NCBI RefSeq assembly: GCF_963583255.1
Contig: NC_084804.1
Span: 25,733,061-25,797,060, forward strand
Reading direction: 5' to 3'
Source of the DNA: Pyrus communis
Taxonomy: Eukaryota; Streptophyta; Magnoliopsida; Rosales; Rosaceae
DNA length: 64,000 nt
Under the pieces are notes generated by a model. It had not been told where the DNA came from and made no database searches. It saw only the letters and a program-made list of their open reading frames with translations. A program made the translations under genes and the position numbers. How positions within the stretch are numbered: the first letter of the stretch is position 1; each line of letters begins with the position of its first letter. Below are positions 1 through 11,725 of the stretch, in pieces.

Positions 1-1
1 A

Positions 2-292
2 CGGACTAAGCTCTATCATGACAAGGCCATCCTACGGAAGGAGTTTCACCAAGGTATGAAAGTACTTTTGTATGACTCACGTTTGAGACTTTTTCCAGGT
101 AAATTGAAGTCTAGGTGGGTGGGACCATTCAAGGTGCTGCAAACATTTCCCCACGGAGCTGTGGAGATAGAGAACATGAAGAATGGCACCTCTTTTAAAG
201 TCAATGGGCAGCGATTGAAACCATATTTGGAGAAAGTGGAGGAAGAGCAAGTTTATCAAGTTGTAGATTTTCTTGAGTTTACAACACCGTAA
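2..292 (+). CDS. Ty3/gypsy integrase C-terminal end (partial, Athila/Tat type)
   Basis: The open frame runs in from the left edge, so the upstream part of pol lies outside the window. The reading frame begins before the first ATG at 56: codons from position 2 give [18 protein letters not shown], followed by [20 protein letters not shown], then VGPFKV and [12 protein letters not shown]. This order is the C-terminal domain of plant Athila/Tat-lineage Ty3/gypsy integrases, which insert the element's cDNA into the chromosome in the nucleus. The frame ends at TAA 290-292. It is the only true pol sequence I see in the window. It is followed by 3' noncoding DNA related to the 3' part of the family B element at 27710-28790, which suggests an autonomous relative of the non-autonomous elements. 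The partial copy is presumably not functional. Confidence 0.9.
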   Translation, partial: RTKLYHDKAILRKEFHQGMKVLLYDSRLRLFPGKLKSRWVGPFKVLQTFPHGAVEIENMKNGTSFKVNGQRLKPYLEKVEEEQVYQVVDFLEFTTP

Positions 293-324
293 ACAAGCTA
301 CCATGTCTTGCCTAGACATTAAAT

Positions 325-350
325 AAAGCGCTTGCTAGGAGGCAACCTAG
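325..350 (+). other. Conserved post-coding motif AAAGCGCT..GGAGGCAACC
   Basis: The string AAAGCGCTTGCTAGGAGGCAACC lies 33 bases after the integrase stop. Related strings occur at 25586-25610 in family B (AAAGCGCTACTTGGGAGGCAACCC) and inverted at 6178-6200. From memory, similar strings follow the coding region of many plant Ty3/gypsy elements; the role is unknown to me. Confidence 0.6.
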
Positions 351-434
351 TGTGGTTTGTGTTCTTTCCTTATATTGTGTTTATGTTGTCACCATTCCAT
401 ATTCTTTGCCTACTTGCATTGCATACAGTTTTAA

Positions 435-475
435 GCATCGAGGACAATGCTTAGGTTAGGTTTGGGGGTGGGGGA
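435..475 (+). other. Hairpin followed by internal PPT-like G-run
   Basis: GCATCG-AGGA-CAATGC (one mismatch) can fold as a short stem-loop and is followed at 459-475 by GGTTTGGGGGTGGGGGA. The same hairpin-then-G-run order is found in perfect form at 27816-27854 and, inverted, at 6022, 32125 and 41361. Confidence 0.55.
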
Positions 476-1232
476 TGGAAGGTTTGTTTTTGTGTTAGTT
501 TTGGTTAAGTGTGTTTTTGCTTACTAATACGAATGTATATGAGGGCTATGTTTGCAAACAAACTATTGGGTTGCTATGAAAAAGTTTTGTATCTTTTTGT
601 CATTTATAAAGCTGTAACTCTTGAAAATATGATGATAGAGGTACCATACTCAAATTCTGGAAGAAGAATAGTGGAGACTACCCTAGTGAGTTATTTTGAG
701 CCTAATTGCTTCTTTGAGAGGGTTTAAAGTGTTTCTATTCCTATCTTTTTCTTTCAATTTCACTTTAAATGATCTCATTACTTCTATTTTGATTGGATAC
801 TAAGAATTACTCTCTTTTGCAGATACCATGTGTTTAGTATCATTCATGAATGAACTCAATGAGACGATGTTAGGCTATGCATGTTTTAACTACTAAAAGG
901 CTTAAATCCTAGCCCTTTGTGTGCTCCATTCACCCTTGTTGCAGCCAAACAGTTTAGCCTAATTCTTTCATCACCCACACCATACTCTACCCATTTTAGC
1001 CCATTACAAGCCATACCTTCTAGTTTGGGGAATACCAAAGTGATGAAGACTAAAGGTAAATTGAGCTTTAGAACAAGATTGTGGCGTGTATCGAGGTCAC
1101 CTATGTTGAAGTTGTTTCTAAAAATAAAGTTATAGAAAAAAAAAAAGAAAAAAAAGAAAAGAAAAAGAAAAAAAAAAGAGAATCAAAGTAGATACAAGTT
1201 CCAAATCTCCTCATTATAATGCATAGGTCCTG

Positions 1233-2714
1233 GATTAAGCGTCATATTCTAGCGTCATATTGAATCCACAATTCATGCATGAAAATTAGGTGAAATTCAC
1301 TTATATTCTAGCGTCATATTCATGCATGAAAATTAAGCTTGCACTCTCAATAAACATACACAAATAAGTTATCAATCAAGCAGTTAAACAAATTGAATCC
1401 ACAATTCATGAAATTCCAACCAAAGGTAATCAATTCATATTGCAAGCATAAACATGGTTTCGAATCACCCCCTAGCTAATTAGGGATTTAGCCTCTCATG
1501 TTCACAGAAAGAGAAATAAAATCGAATTTAAACATAAAGAACAAAGGATTGATTACACCTAGAACGCCCAACGAATCCACTTGAACTTCTGCGCGTTTTA
1601 AAGTCCTCTTTCTTTGTTCTCCTTGATGCGGCAGAGAGGGTTTTTGGATGATTTGGGATGATTTCTGGGTTGTAGATGTGTTTATGGGGATTTGGTGGTG
1701 CGGCAAGGGGTTGTGGGAGGTGTATGAAGGTTGGATGGTGGCTGGAATGGTAAGGGAAGGTTGCGGCAAGGATGGGAATTGGCTGCAATGGATGGGGGAG
1801 ATGGAGAGGTGGCTGTGGATTAGAGAGGAGAGTGAATGGTGGCTGCGGCTTAGGGGGAAAATTAGGGTGAATGATGAATGGGAGCTACGGCTTAGGGGGA
1901 AAATAGGGTTATGGTGGCTGAATGATGTGTAGAATGAAAAGTAGAGAGAGCTAGGGTGAATAATAGGGTGCGGCTGATATGGGAACTAGGGTTATGGTGA
2001 AAATAAATGGGGACTTGCGGCTGAGATGGATTTTGGATGAATGAAAGGCTACGGATTCAAAGGAGAGAATGGAAGGGTGCGGCTAGGGTTAGGAAAATGT
2101 ATGATTTCAGAAAACAAACCCTAGCTTATTTTGGTTAATTAAAATTAAATCAAAGGCTTATAGAAAAAGGAAATAAAATCAGAAATTAAAAGGGATGGCT
2201 GCAAGGTGCGGCTACGGTTAGGTTAGGAGAGGGAAATAGGGTTTAAGTGAATGACATTGGACCTAAATACCCCCCCTTGCACGGCAAAGGAAGGGGAGAA
2301 GAGAAAAGGGCACGGGAAGGGTGTTTAAGAGGCCTAGGGCCTTCGTTTTGTGTCCTAAAGTGCCTACAAGGCCTTCAAAGTGGCTAGAAAATACGAACGT
2401 TTAAGATTAGGAAAGGTTACCAAAACGGGAAACCTAGGGTTAACTTTCCTACTTCAAGTAGGAATCCTTGTTTGAGTAGGAATCCTCGTTTTGGTAGGAA
2501 TTCATCGTTGGAGTAGGAATTCATCGTTTCTTCAAGTCTTCAACTCATTCATTCCTCATTTGCTCCAAAAGACTCCAATTTGCATCTTCTTGCACACTTT
2601 GGCCTTATAATCTGAAAATGCACAAAAGTGACTTTAAACACAAAAATAGCTAAGAAAACACAACATAAATGCACGAGAACAAGCTAATTAAGTCGCATGA
2701 ATATGCTCCTATCA
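1233..2714 (-). mobile_element. Family A LTR fragment, minus strand
   Basis: The right end is ...GCATGAATATGCTCCTATCA, the reverse complement of the family A LTR start (TGATAGGAGC). The left part carries the ATTAAGCGTCATATTCTAGCGTCATATTCATGCATG segment, with a local duplication, and the inverted CCCCTAGCTAATTAGGGG hairpin near 1468. The LTR 3' end is missing: it starts abruptly at about 1233 against the 3' region of another element. Reading frames such as 1488-1769 and 1648-1932 are LTR noise rich in W/G or P/H. Confidence 0.75.
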
Positions 2715-3140
2715 GGAAGGCTGGGCCACTAGAGAGTCAGAGACGATTCGAAGGAAGGCAAGCTGGGTGGTGGCTGGGTGGTGATTCTGGTGAAGGAAGG
2801 CTGGTGGCACAGTGGCTGTGTTTGAAGCTCTTGATGGAACGGAAGTGAAAATTGAAATGGGGGATCTAACCTAAAAACAAATGAACGGCACAGATTAAAT
2901 CTAAAACAATGAACGGTTGAAATAATTCTCTTATAATTAAAAAATAATATATATATATATATATAATATTTATTTCGATTTGGTATGGGAATACCGAAAA
3001 AATGGGGATGCAATACCGAATCCCATACCGAAAATTTTGGTTTGGTTCGGGATGACATACCGAAAATTTCGGGAATTTTGGTTTGGGATCGGGATTTTTT
3101 CGGTTTGGTTTGGGATTTTTGGGATTTTTTTCCAGCTCTA
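2715..3140. mobile_element. Possible hAT-type non-autonomous fragment
   Basis: This block does not match the LTR families. It contains an (AT)n run at 2944-2970 and a 3' part built of repeated GGTTTGG/GGGATTTTT/ACCGAAAATTT words that ends in TTTCCAGCTCTA. Such CCGAA/TTCGG-rich subterminal repeats and a CAGCTCTA-like terminus resemble plant hAT elements, but I cannot define both terminal inverted repeats or an 8-bp duplication. The 109-codon minus-strand frame at 2729-3058 overlaps this and is probably chance. Confidence 0.3.
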
Positions 3141-3345
3141 GTTGTAACGGGTTAAGGGTTATTGGCTAACAATGAAAGGTAAGGATAACAAACGTTCTTT
3201 AAGCAATAGCAAGCAAAGTAATGAAATTTGACACTTAGAATCACTTATGATTGCAAAAACTCACTTAGACACACAAGGGGAAAATTCACACAACTCTTAG
3301 GGCCATATTCAACGTTTTGGACCCTTTCTTCAACTACCACAAACA
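3141..3345 (-). mobile_element. Family A internal-region fragment, minus strand
   Basis: TTGTAACGGGTTAAGGGTTATTGGCTAACAATGAAAGG and what follows matches 21990-22200 inside A1 (GGGTTGTAACGGGGCTAGGGTATTGGC...). It is the part of the internal region close to the 3' LTR. No gene. Confidence 0.65.
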
Positions 3346-4122
3346 TGTGAGCATATTTAGGCGACTTAACTAGCTTATTCTTGTGCATTTGTGCTATTAT
3401 TTCTTAGTTAATGTTGTATTACAACTCAATTTCGTGTGTTTGTAGGTCCTATGGGTTAAAGTATCAAGAAAGTGCATTTTGGTGCATTTTGGAGCTATTT
3501 TGGACACTATGTGGATAGCTTGCATATGGGCTAACATGGATGGACGAATTTGGACTTCAAGAGGCTAGAAATGTGATAAGAAGAGGAAGGAACTAAGCTA
3601 AGGACAAAGTGGATAAGGAAGTAGCTCAAAAGAGGAAACCCTATCCAAAACCTTATCTAAACCTTATTCAACATTATCCAAAACATTATCCAAACCTTAT
3701 CTCATCTTATCCTATCCAAACCTTATCATGTCTTAATCCTAATTGCAAGGGGACCTAAATAGATAATTCTAGAACCTATTTCTAGAAGCATCCTATTCTA
3801 GAAGGCCAAAATCAGCCACAAAACCAATTCTTTCTAGAAACCCTACAAAAGTGGCGCACCAAACCTTTCTAGAAGGCCTTACCTTGCCTTGCAAGCCAAG
3901 CCACCCTTTCCCTCACTTGTGCCGCACCTTCCTAGGCCTAAATCCCTTTGGATTCTGATTTCTAGGGCCTAATCCCTTTTGGATTTGGGTTACACAAGCC
4001 TAGTATGAAACTAATTGGGCCAAACCCCCTCCTAGGTGGATTTGATCACCTGTGGCCGAATTCTAGGGCCCTAGTCCATAAAATCTGTTAAGCCTAACCC
4101 TAATCTACTTAACCCTAGGACT

Positions 4123-4130
4123 ATATAAAC
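4123..4130 (+). promoter_or_regulatory. LTR TATA box (TATATAAA)
   Basis: TATATAAA lies about 780 bases into the LTR, upstream of the conserved leader (CCCCTTTTGGCTAGGGGGA hairpin near 4480), the position expected of an LTR promoter. Inferred from sequence only. Confidence 0.5.
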
Positions 4131-5238
4131 ATCAAATCAGCCAAAATTTCGTACACCCCCTTATGCTATTCAGAAACCCTTGTGCCGCAACCTCCATTCT
4201 CCATTCTTAACCTCCATACACCTCCATATATCTGCCTACACATCTGCCGCACCTTTCCCACCATAATCAACCATCCTCCATCCCTCTAAACAAGGAAACA
4301 CCATCCAAAACCCCCAATTCCACCACACACACTTTGTGCCGCAGCAAGGAGGAGGAAGAGGAGCCAAGCCGTGCATGCCATTCATCTTGGAATTGCTGAA
4401 GCGTTTAGGTGTAATCTTTCTCATGATTTCAATGTTTAAATTCTATACTTTTTGTTGTGCAAGCATGAGGAACTAATCCCCTTTTGGCTAGGGGGAATTT
4501 CGAAACCATGGTTATAATTGCATGATGATTTGATTACTTTCAGTTGTGATTTCATGAATGATGAATTCAATTTACTTATCTGTTTTAATTAAAACTTGTT
4601 TATGTATATGAATTGAGAGTGCACGCTTAATTTGCATGCATAAACATGATGCTAGGGTATGAGGGAACTTCACCTAATTGTTGGGAACTTATATTCATGA
4701 GTAGCTAAGATTGTTGGTCACAATTATGTTAAGTAAATTCTTGGCATAAGTATCATGCGCTTTCATAGTTACGAATGCCTCGTCAACACCTATGATTTCC
4801 ATAGAACCTAATGATCTTTGATTGTCTTTCTTTTATGCGCTTTCATATAGAAAACTTTTAAGGAATAATTTGATTGCAATGCGCTAATTCCATTCAATTC
4901 AATGGCCTAAGGGAAATCTGAGAGTTAATTTAAGCGTACCTAATTAACTTGGGGTGTTGAGGTTCATAAGTTCATTGAATAAGCAACTGAAGATTGTGTT
5001 GTATGCAAGTATGCCATGTGTGGAGAAAAACCTCCTAGCCATCTCACCATCCACTTAATTCTATCAATTTCATCCAAATCTGCCTAGTTTACATATTTGT
5101 TTTGTTTGTTTGATTTTCGTCCAAAACCAAATCCCCAATTGTCTTAGAGTGTCTAATTGGTCGAAATATGTTTTAGATTGTGTTTTTAAGAGTTTTGAGT
5201 CAAGTTAGAACCAATTTTCGTCCAAGTTTGTGTTTAGG

Positions 5239-5278
5239 CTCAAAACTGCCCAGATTGTGTTTTTAAGGCAGTTTTGAG
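5239..5278 (+). other. Conserved LTR stem-loop (12-bp stem)
   Basis: CTCAAAACTGCC, a 16-base spacer, then GGCAGTTTTGAG: a perfect 12-bp inverted repeat in the 3' part of the LTR. Perfect copies also at 51124-51163, 60285-60324 and (minus) 62338-62377; near-perfect copies at 11458, 11939, 16447 and in the family B leader at 24836 and 25021. Confidence 0.75.
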
Positions 5279-5486
5279 TGTTTTTAGCCTATTTTGAGTC
5301 TTGTGAACGTGTTTGAGTCTTTTTAAGTGGGTTTAAGTGTTTTAAAGGTCAGTTTTCTTTATTTGAGTCAGTTTAGAGTGTTTAGCAATCCCTCCTAATC
5401 CCCGGTGTAAGAACGATCCCTACTTATTTATATGCTACAATTGTCAAAAGAGGGTTAATTTGTGTGTTAAGTTAAATTTCGCATCA

Positions 5487-6288
5487 CAACCAAGCAAGAA
5501 TAATGAGATCATGCAATGAATTTGAAAACAAGAATCACAGATTAATACTCTCCAAAGAATGTTTAAAGCTCAAGTCTCTCAGGGTTGTAATGTTATTCTA
5601 AGTTCCTTCCTTCAAGCATATTACAAAAACTTATTTTTTTTCTTTGGGATTAAACATGAATTCATAAACAACAACTATAACCAAGTATAAACCAAGAATA
5701 TATCAAACTTCCATCCATGTTTATAACTCTCTTTCACAGCCATGCACATAAAAATCAAATCCTCATCATTGTGTTGGAAGGTATCCTAAGACACAAACAC
5801 ACAAAAACAAGCACAAAACTGACTCAAACTGACTCTTTTTAGTTGTTTCAAACTGTTTTTCGGATTTTTTCAAAGTAACACATAAAAAGACTTCAAAACA
5901 TGTTAAAAACACTTAAAACAGTGGGAAACAAGTTTAGACATGTTAGGTGGTAATACCCTACGAATTTCATGCAAAAATAGCTCAAAACAGAATGTTACCC
6001 CCCCCCCCCCACACTTAAACTAAACATTGTCCTCAATGTTTCAGACTAAACTAACAGCAAAGGAACACACAAATAAACACATCACACATAACATAAAGTA
6101 AGCAACAAAGGAAAAGTTTTAGGGACGCAAATCTGAGTTTGGAGCGATTCCTAAGTTCTTCCTTTGTTGATTGCATGGGTTGCCTCCCAAGTAGCATTTT
6201 CTTTTACGTCTTGCAGCCGGATGATGTCACATTGATCAACCTTCGTGGGAACCCACGGCATAGTGGGTGGTCTCCTCCACATCATGTT
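5487..6288 (-). mobile_element. Family A internal-region fragment with internal PPT, minus strand
   Basis: Matches 31575-32250 of A1 (AACCAAGCAAG...GATCATGCAA, CTCCAAAGAA, CAAGCATATTACAAAAAC). It holds a C-run with ACACTTAAAC at 5999-6020, which is the inverted internal PPT-like tract, the hairpin at 6022-6041, and the inverted GGAGGCAACC motif at 6178-6200 followed by TTACGTCTTGCAGCCGGA, which matches 25568-25600 of family B. No gene; the 74-codon frame at 6139-6363 is chance. Confidence 0.65.
6022..6041 (-). other. Perfect 8-bp hairpin AAACATTG-TCCT-CAATGTTT
   Basis: An 8-bp stem with a 4-base loop, placed next to the C-run at 5999-6012; in the element's sense orientation the hairpin precedes the G-run. 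Identical copies at 32125-32144 and 41361-41380; 7-bp version at 27816-27833. Confidence 0.7.
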
Positions 6289-6790
6289 CTAGGAGGTTTT
6301 TCTCCACACATGGCATACTTGCATACAACACAATCTTCAGTTGCTTATTCAATGAACTTATGAACCTCAACACCCCAAGTTAATTAGGTACGCTTAAATT
6401 AACTCTCAGATTTCCCTTAGGCCATTGAATTGAATGGAATTAGCGCATTGCAATCAAATTATTCCTTAAAAGTTTTCTATATGAAAGCGCATAAAAGAAA
6501 GACAATCAAAGATCATTAGGTTCTATGGAAATCATAGGTGTTGACGAGGCATTCGTAACTATGAAAGCGCATGATACTTATGCCAAGAATTTACTTAACA
6601 TAATTGTGACCAACAGTCTTAACTACTCATGAATACAAGTTCCCAACGATTGGGTGAAGTTCCCTCATACCCTAGCATCATGTTTATGCATGCAAATTAA
6701 GCGTGCACTCTCAATTCATATACATAAACAAGTTTTAATTAAAACAGATAAGTAAATTGAATTCATCATTCATGAAATCACAACTGAAAG
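6289..6790 (-). mobile_element. Family A LTR 3'-part fragment, minus strand
   Basis: Inverse of 4520-5040: CTAGGAGGTTTTTCTCCACACATGGCATAC through GCATGCAAATTAAGCGTGCACTCTCAA. It is interrupted at 6790 by the next plus-strand LTR (TGATAGGAGC at 6791). The continuation on the far side of that LTR is not seen. Confidence 0.7.
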
Positions 6791-7339
6791 TGATAGGAGC
6801 ATATTCATGCGATTTAATTAGCTTGTTCTCGTGCATTTATGTTGTGTTTCTTTAGCTATTTTAGTGTTTAAAGTCACTTTTGTGCATTTTCAGATTATAA
6901 GGCCAAAGTGTGCAAGAAGATGCAAATTGGAGCTTTTTGGAGCAAAAGAGGAATGAATGAGTTGAAGACTTGAAGAAACGATGAATTCTTACTCCAACGA
7001 TGAATTCCTACCAAAACGAGGATTCCTACTCAAACAAGGATTCCTACTTGAAATAGGAAAGTGATAGGAGCATATTCATGCGACTTAAATGGCTTGTTCT
7101 CGTGCATTTACGTTATGTTTCTTTAGTTATTTTAGTACTTTAAGCTATTTTCGTGTGTTTGTAGGTCCAAAGGGCTAAAGGAGCAAAAAGATGCATTTTG
7201 GAGACTTTTGGAGCACTTTTGGGCTAAGGATGGATAGCTTATGCTTGGAGCCAAAGTGTTGGACGAAATTGAAGACCTAATTGAAGACCAAAGTGTTGGA
7301 ACCTTGTTCTCTTTAGTTCTAGGACATTTAAACCTTTTC

Positions 7340-8395
7340 TTTATCCATTGCACATGCATCTCCATAAACCATCAACACATTTTCACCAACAATCTGCCCA
7401 AAAGCCGTGCATCACACATGCATTTCCAGCTCCCCCCTCTTGCATTCCCATCACATTCCACATGCACTTCCACCTTTCCTCCACCATTCATACACTTTCC
7501 AGCCATCTTCCACACCCTTTAATCATTCAAACATACACCCATTCACCACTAGAAATCATCCTTGCCGTGCACATGCATACACACTTTAATTCACCCACGT
7601 GCACTCATAATCATTCACACCTTGCATTCACATGCATTTCCAACCTAATCACTCACCCACACAATCTGCAATCATTCAAACAAACACCATCATTGCCGTG
7701 CATACCCTCATTCTTTCATCATTTCAGCCACTTCATCATTCCATCAGATTTCACAACCTAATTCACATGTACATTCATCCACCTTTCTCCCAAAAACCGT
7801 GCACATGCATTCATTATTCATTCACTTTGCATCCTTTAATTTAATCACATGCACATTCAAACAAACACAACACCTAGCCGTGCAAAACATTATCATTTCA
7901 TTTCACATTCATTTTCAGCAATCACTCCACATGCACCCAAGCCACATGCACTCCCATCCATTTCATCATTTCAGCCACAAGACATTATCATTGCACCACA
8001 ATCAGCCATTGCACATGCATTTCCACCCACATGCACTTTAATCATTCAATCACACCATCACACATTCATTCTCCAACCTTGCCGTGAGTTCCCATCAGAA
8101 AATCCACTTCATTGCACATGCATTTCCTTCATCATTTCACAACCTAATTCACATGCAAACACAATCTGCCATCATTCACAGAAAAAACCATCATTGCCGT
8201 GACTTTCCCATCCAAATGCACCACAAATCAGCACATGCACCACCAATTCAGCCAACACATGCTTTCACATGCATTTTCAGATTGTCCCCTTTGCACATGC
8301 AGCCACATATTCATTGCACATGCAATTCCAACCCACATGCATCCTTTAATCATTCAAACATGCAGCCACATTCCCTCCTAGCTGTCATGTTCCCC
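7340..8395 (+). repeat. CACATGCA (RY-type CATGCA) motif array in LTR U3
   Basis: Dozens of CACATGCA/ACATGCAT words, mixed with TCATTCA, TTTAATCATTCA and TTGCCGTG(C/A) words, end just before the TATA box. Similar arrays: 9670-10275, 13985-14545, 47935-48580 and, inverted, 20210-21190, 46495-47000, 54020-54375, 58540-59090, 63595-64000. Irregular spacing and no constant spacer length. Confidence 0.8.
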
Positions 8396-8405
8396 CCATT
8401 TCACC

Positions 8406-8413
8406 TATAAATA
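8406..8413 (+). promoter_or_regulatory. LTR TATA box (TATAAATA)
   Basis: CACCTATAAATAAGC, about 1.34 kb after the LTR start and directly downstream of the motif array. Same box at 10311, 48625 and 52159 and, inverted, near 20154, 38755, 46305, 53955, 58500 and 63550, so it marks the U3/R boundary region of the family. Confidence 0.65.
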
Positions 8414-8591
8414 AGCATCCATTGCATTCATTCTCATTCACTCTTCCATATTCGAAAACACCACAGAAATTGGTCCCTTGGGGCCGTGCCCATCACACCA
8501 TAATTCCATCCATTCCATCCATATTTCAGCCATCAATCCATTGCATCCATAATCCCCAAAACTCACCTTAGACCTTGTACTACAACAACGA

Positions 8592-8827
8592 GGAAGAGAA
8601 GAGTGCCTAAACGTTCATACAATTCAAGTTTGAGTTGTTGGAATGTTTAGGTGTTTCTTTGATTTCAATGTTTAAATTCAATTCTCTTTGTTTTGTACGT
8701 ATGAGGAAAGGAAGAGAAGAGTGCTTAAACGTTCATACAATTCAAGTTTGAGTTGTTGGAATGTTTAGGTGTTTCTTTGATTTCAAAGTTATGAGGAACT
8801 AAACCCCCCCTTGGCTAGGGGGGGATT
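8592..8827 (+). repeat. 118-base tandem duplication in LTR leader
   Basis: GGAAGAGAAGAGTGC...CCTAAACGTTCATAC...TTTGATTTCAA occurs at 8592 and again at 8710. The same duplication is in the LTRs at 10500, 14810, 18080 (inverted), 48830, 52360, 53570 (inverted) and 63180 (inverted), but the A2 LTRs (38470 and 46020) have a single copy. Confidence 0.75.
8804..8824 (+). other. C7/G7 hairpin in LTR leader
   Basis: CCCCCCC-TTGGCTA-GGGGGGG. The stem length varies among copies (for example 5 at 15028, 8 or more inverted at 36604) but the pairing is kept; the divergent subfamilies have CCCCTATTTAGCTAGGGG (13120, 59526) or CCCCTAATTAGTTAGGGG (16756). Confidence 0.65.
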
Positions 8828-9365
8828 CGAAATATATGTTTATGCTTGCATTTTGATTTGATTACTTCTAATTGCGTTTCATAAGTTGTGGATTCAATTT
8901 GTTTCATCGTTTGATTGATAACTTATTTATGTATGTTTATTGAGAATGCGCGCTTAATTTTCATGCATGAATATGACGCTAGAATATAAGTGAGTTTCAC
9001 CTAATAGTTACGAACTTATATTCGCAAGTAGTGGAGGTTGCTTATAAACAATCGTGTTAAACGAATTCTTGGCATAAGTTTCATGCGTATTCCATAGTAA
9101 CGAATGCCTCGTCGATGTTTATGATTTCCGTTGAACTTAATGATCTTTGTTGAATGTCTCTACCATGCGTATTCCATAGTTAGGGACTTTGATTAAGAAT
9201 AATTTGGTTGTAATGCGTATTCCATTCAATCCAATGAATCTAGGGAAATCTGAAAGTTAATTTAAGCGGACCTAATTAACTTGGAGCATTGAGAATTCAT
9301 GGTTTATTGAAATGCAATTGGAAATCGTTTTATTATGCAAGTGTAACATGTATGGAGATGAACCC

Positions 9366-11725
9366 TGATAGGAGCATATTCATGCGACTTAAATGGCTTG
9401 TTCTCGTGCATTTACGTTATGTTTCTTTAGTTATTTTCGTACTTTAAGCTATTTTCGTGTGTTTGTAGGTCCAAAGGGCTAAAGGAGCAAAAAGATGCAT
9501 TTTGGAGACTTTTGGAGCACTTTTGGGCTAAGGATGGATAGCTTATACTTGGAGCCAAAGTGTTGGACGAAATTGAAGACCTAATTAAAGACCAAAGTGT
9601 TGGAACCTTGTTCCCTTTAGTTTTAGGACATTTAAACCTTTCCTTAGCCGTGTAAATCCATTCCACTTCATTGCACATGCATCTTCATAAATCAACACAT
9701 GCATTCACTTCATCATTGCAGCCACATTTCCACCCACATCCATTTAATTCACATGCTTTCACATGCATTTTCACATGCATTCCCATTCACCATAGAAAAC
9801 TCCTTTTGTGCCGTGCCTAATTCCATGCATTCCATTCATATTTCAGCCATGCACATTTAATCATTCATTTCCATCAATGCCGTGAGTTCCCATCAGATTT
9901 CCAACCTAATTCACATGCATTCCAACCTTTAATTCACCCACATGCACTCATAATCATTCACATCTTGCATTCACATGCATTTCCAACCTAATCACTCACC
10001 CACACAATCTGCAATCATTCAAACAAACACCATCATTGCCGTGAGTTCCCATCAGATTTCCATCATATTCACATGCATTCCATCCTTTAAAACATTGCAC
10101 ACGCACTCCCTTTAATTAATTAAGCCACATGCACTCCCATCCATTTCATCATTGCAGCCAACACATGCTTTCACATGCATTTTCAGATTGTCCCCTTGCA
10201 CATGCAGCCACATATTCATTGCACATGCAATTCCAACCCACATGCATCCTTTAATCATTCAAACATGCAGCCACATTCCCTCCTAGCTGTCATGTTCCCC
10301 CCATTTCACCTATAAATAAGCATCCATTGCATTCATTCTCATTCATACACATTTCAGTCACAAAACTCTTCCATTTCAGAATGTAGACCATCAAACTCCC
10401 TTGTGCCGTGCTCTCCCTTACAATCCAAACACCATCCTTCCATTTTCACCACTCCCCAAACCATTCACACCATCAACTATCCTTAGACCTTGTGCTACAA
10501 CGAAGAGAAAGATAAGAGGGCCTAAACGTTCATACAATTCAAGTTTGAGTTGTTGGAATGTTTAGGTGTTTCTTTGATTTCAATGTTTAATTTCAATACT
10601 CTTTGTTTTGTACGTATGAGGAATGGAAGAGAAGAGTGCCTAAATGTTCATACAATTCAAGTTTGAGTTGTTGGAATGTTTAGGTGTTTCTTTGATTTCA
10701 AAGTTATGAGGGAAGTCGAAATATATGTTTATGCTTGCATTTTGATTTGATTACTTCTAATTGCGTTTCATAAGTTGTGGATTCAATTCGTTTAACTGTT
10801 TGATTGATAACTTATTTATGTATGTTTATTGAGAGTGCACACTTAATTTTCATGCATGAATATGACGCTAGAATATAAGTGAGTTTCACCTAATAGTTAC
10901 GAACTTATATTCACAAGTAGTGGAGGTTGCTTATAAACAATCGTGTTAAACGAATTCTTGGCATAAGTTTCATGCGTATTCCATAGTAACGAATGCCTCG
11001 TCAACATTTATAATTTTCATAGAGCGTAATGATTCTTGCTTGTATCTCTATTATGCAATCATGTAGGGGACTTGTGGGGAATGTTTTGGGTTGTCGTATG
11101 CAATCATCCAATTCAATAACGTTAGGAAGATTTGAAGGTTAATTTAAGCGGACCTAATTAACTTGGAGCGTTAAGAAGTCATGGTTTATTGAAATGCAAT
11201 TGGAAATCATTTTATTATGCAAGTGTAACATATATGGAGATGAACCCCTTAGCTAGCCTTCATTCCATTCAATTCTATCACACATTCACATTTACATTTT
11301 GCTTTAATTTACAATCTGTTCATTTTAGTTTAATTTCGTCAAAACTCAATCCCCCATTTATTTTAAAGTGTTAGATTAGTTAGAATTACATTTAGTTTGT
11401 GTTTATAAGTGTTTTGATTCATTTTGTTTCCCAGATTCGTCCAAAGTACTCAAGGTGCTCAAAACTGCCCAGAAAGTGTTTTTAAGGCAGTTTCGAGTGC
11501 TTTGGGTACTGTTTGAGTCTGTTGGTTTGTTTTAGTGTTTTAAAGTTTAGTTTTACATTCTTTGAGTCTAGTTTAGTGTTTTATATTACGTTTTTACGTT
11601 TTTGAGTCAAATCCAAGTGATTAACAATCCCTCCTAATCCCCGGTCCAGAACGATCCCTACTTATACATATACTACAATTTGACGAAAAGAGGGTTTAAT
11701 TTGTGTGCGTATAAATCTCGCATCA
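9366..11725 (+). mobile_element. Innermost solo LTR, family A, TSD AACCC
   Basis: TGATAGGAGC at 9366 to CTCGCATCA at 11725 (2,360 bp), flanked by AACCC at 9361-9365 and 11726-11730. The host LTR reads ATGGAGATGAACCC before it and CTTAGCTATTCTATCATCC after it, the normal uninterrupted LTR sequence. TATA at 10311; stem-loop at 11458-11497 with one mismatch. Confidence 0.93.

Larger units (their letters stand above)
293..1232 (+). mobile_element. 3' noncoding region of the integrase-bearing element, truncated
   Basis: After the integrase stop the sequence holds the AAAGCGCT...GGAGGCAACC motif, a hairpin plus G-run, and then about 700 bases that align by eye to 28070-28790 inside the family B element (shared: 'GCTAATACGAATGTATATGAGG' region, 'TACCATACTCAAATTCTGG' region, the CCATTCACCCTTGTTGCAGCC stretch). 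The similarity stops near 1232, where an inverted LTR piece begins, so the terminal PPT and LTR of this element are missing. 1134-1180 is an A-rich low-complexity run. The small ORFs at 509-727 and 917-1135 show no recognisable domain and I do not call them genes. Confidence 0.7.
3346..5486 (+). mobile_element. LTR of a divergent family A subfamily, plus strand
   Basis: The LTR begins with a damaged start (TGTGAGCATATTTAGGCGACTTA instead of TGATAGGAGC...) and ends ...AATTTCGCATCA at 5486. The outer parts match family A but the middle 3440-4440 is different sequence, with a CCTTATC-rich array at 3640-3730 and a TATATAAA box at 4123. Flanks are family A internal DNA on both sides but do not make a TSD and miss several hundred bases relative to A1, so this is not a simple insertion. 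Confidence 0.7.

Noticed and set aside
2729..3058. 109-codon minus-strand ORF
   Set aside because: Spans an AT dinucleotide run and repeat words; no domain and no second copy.
7340..8395. CRISPR-like array
   Set aside because: Repeat words are 8-12 bases with irregular spacing and no constant spacers, inside a plant LTR.
7348..8410. Overlapping H/C/P/F-rich ORFs of 60-137 codons
   Set aside because: They are translations of the CACATGCA-rich array in the LTR; the same array gives similar peptides in several frames and copies, with no domain.
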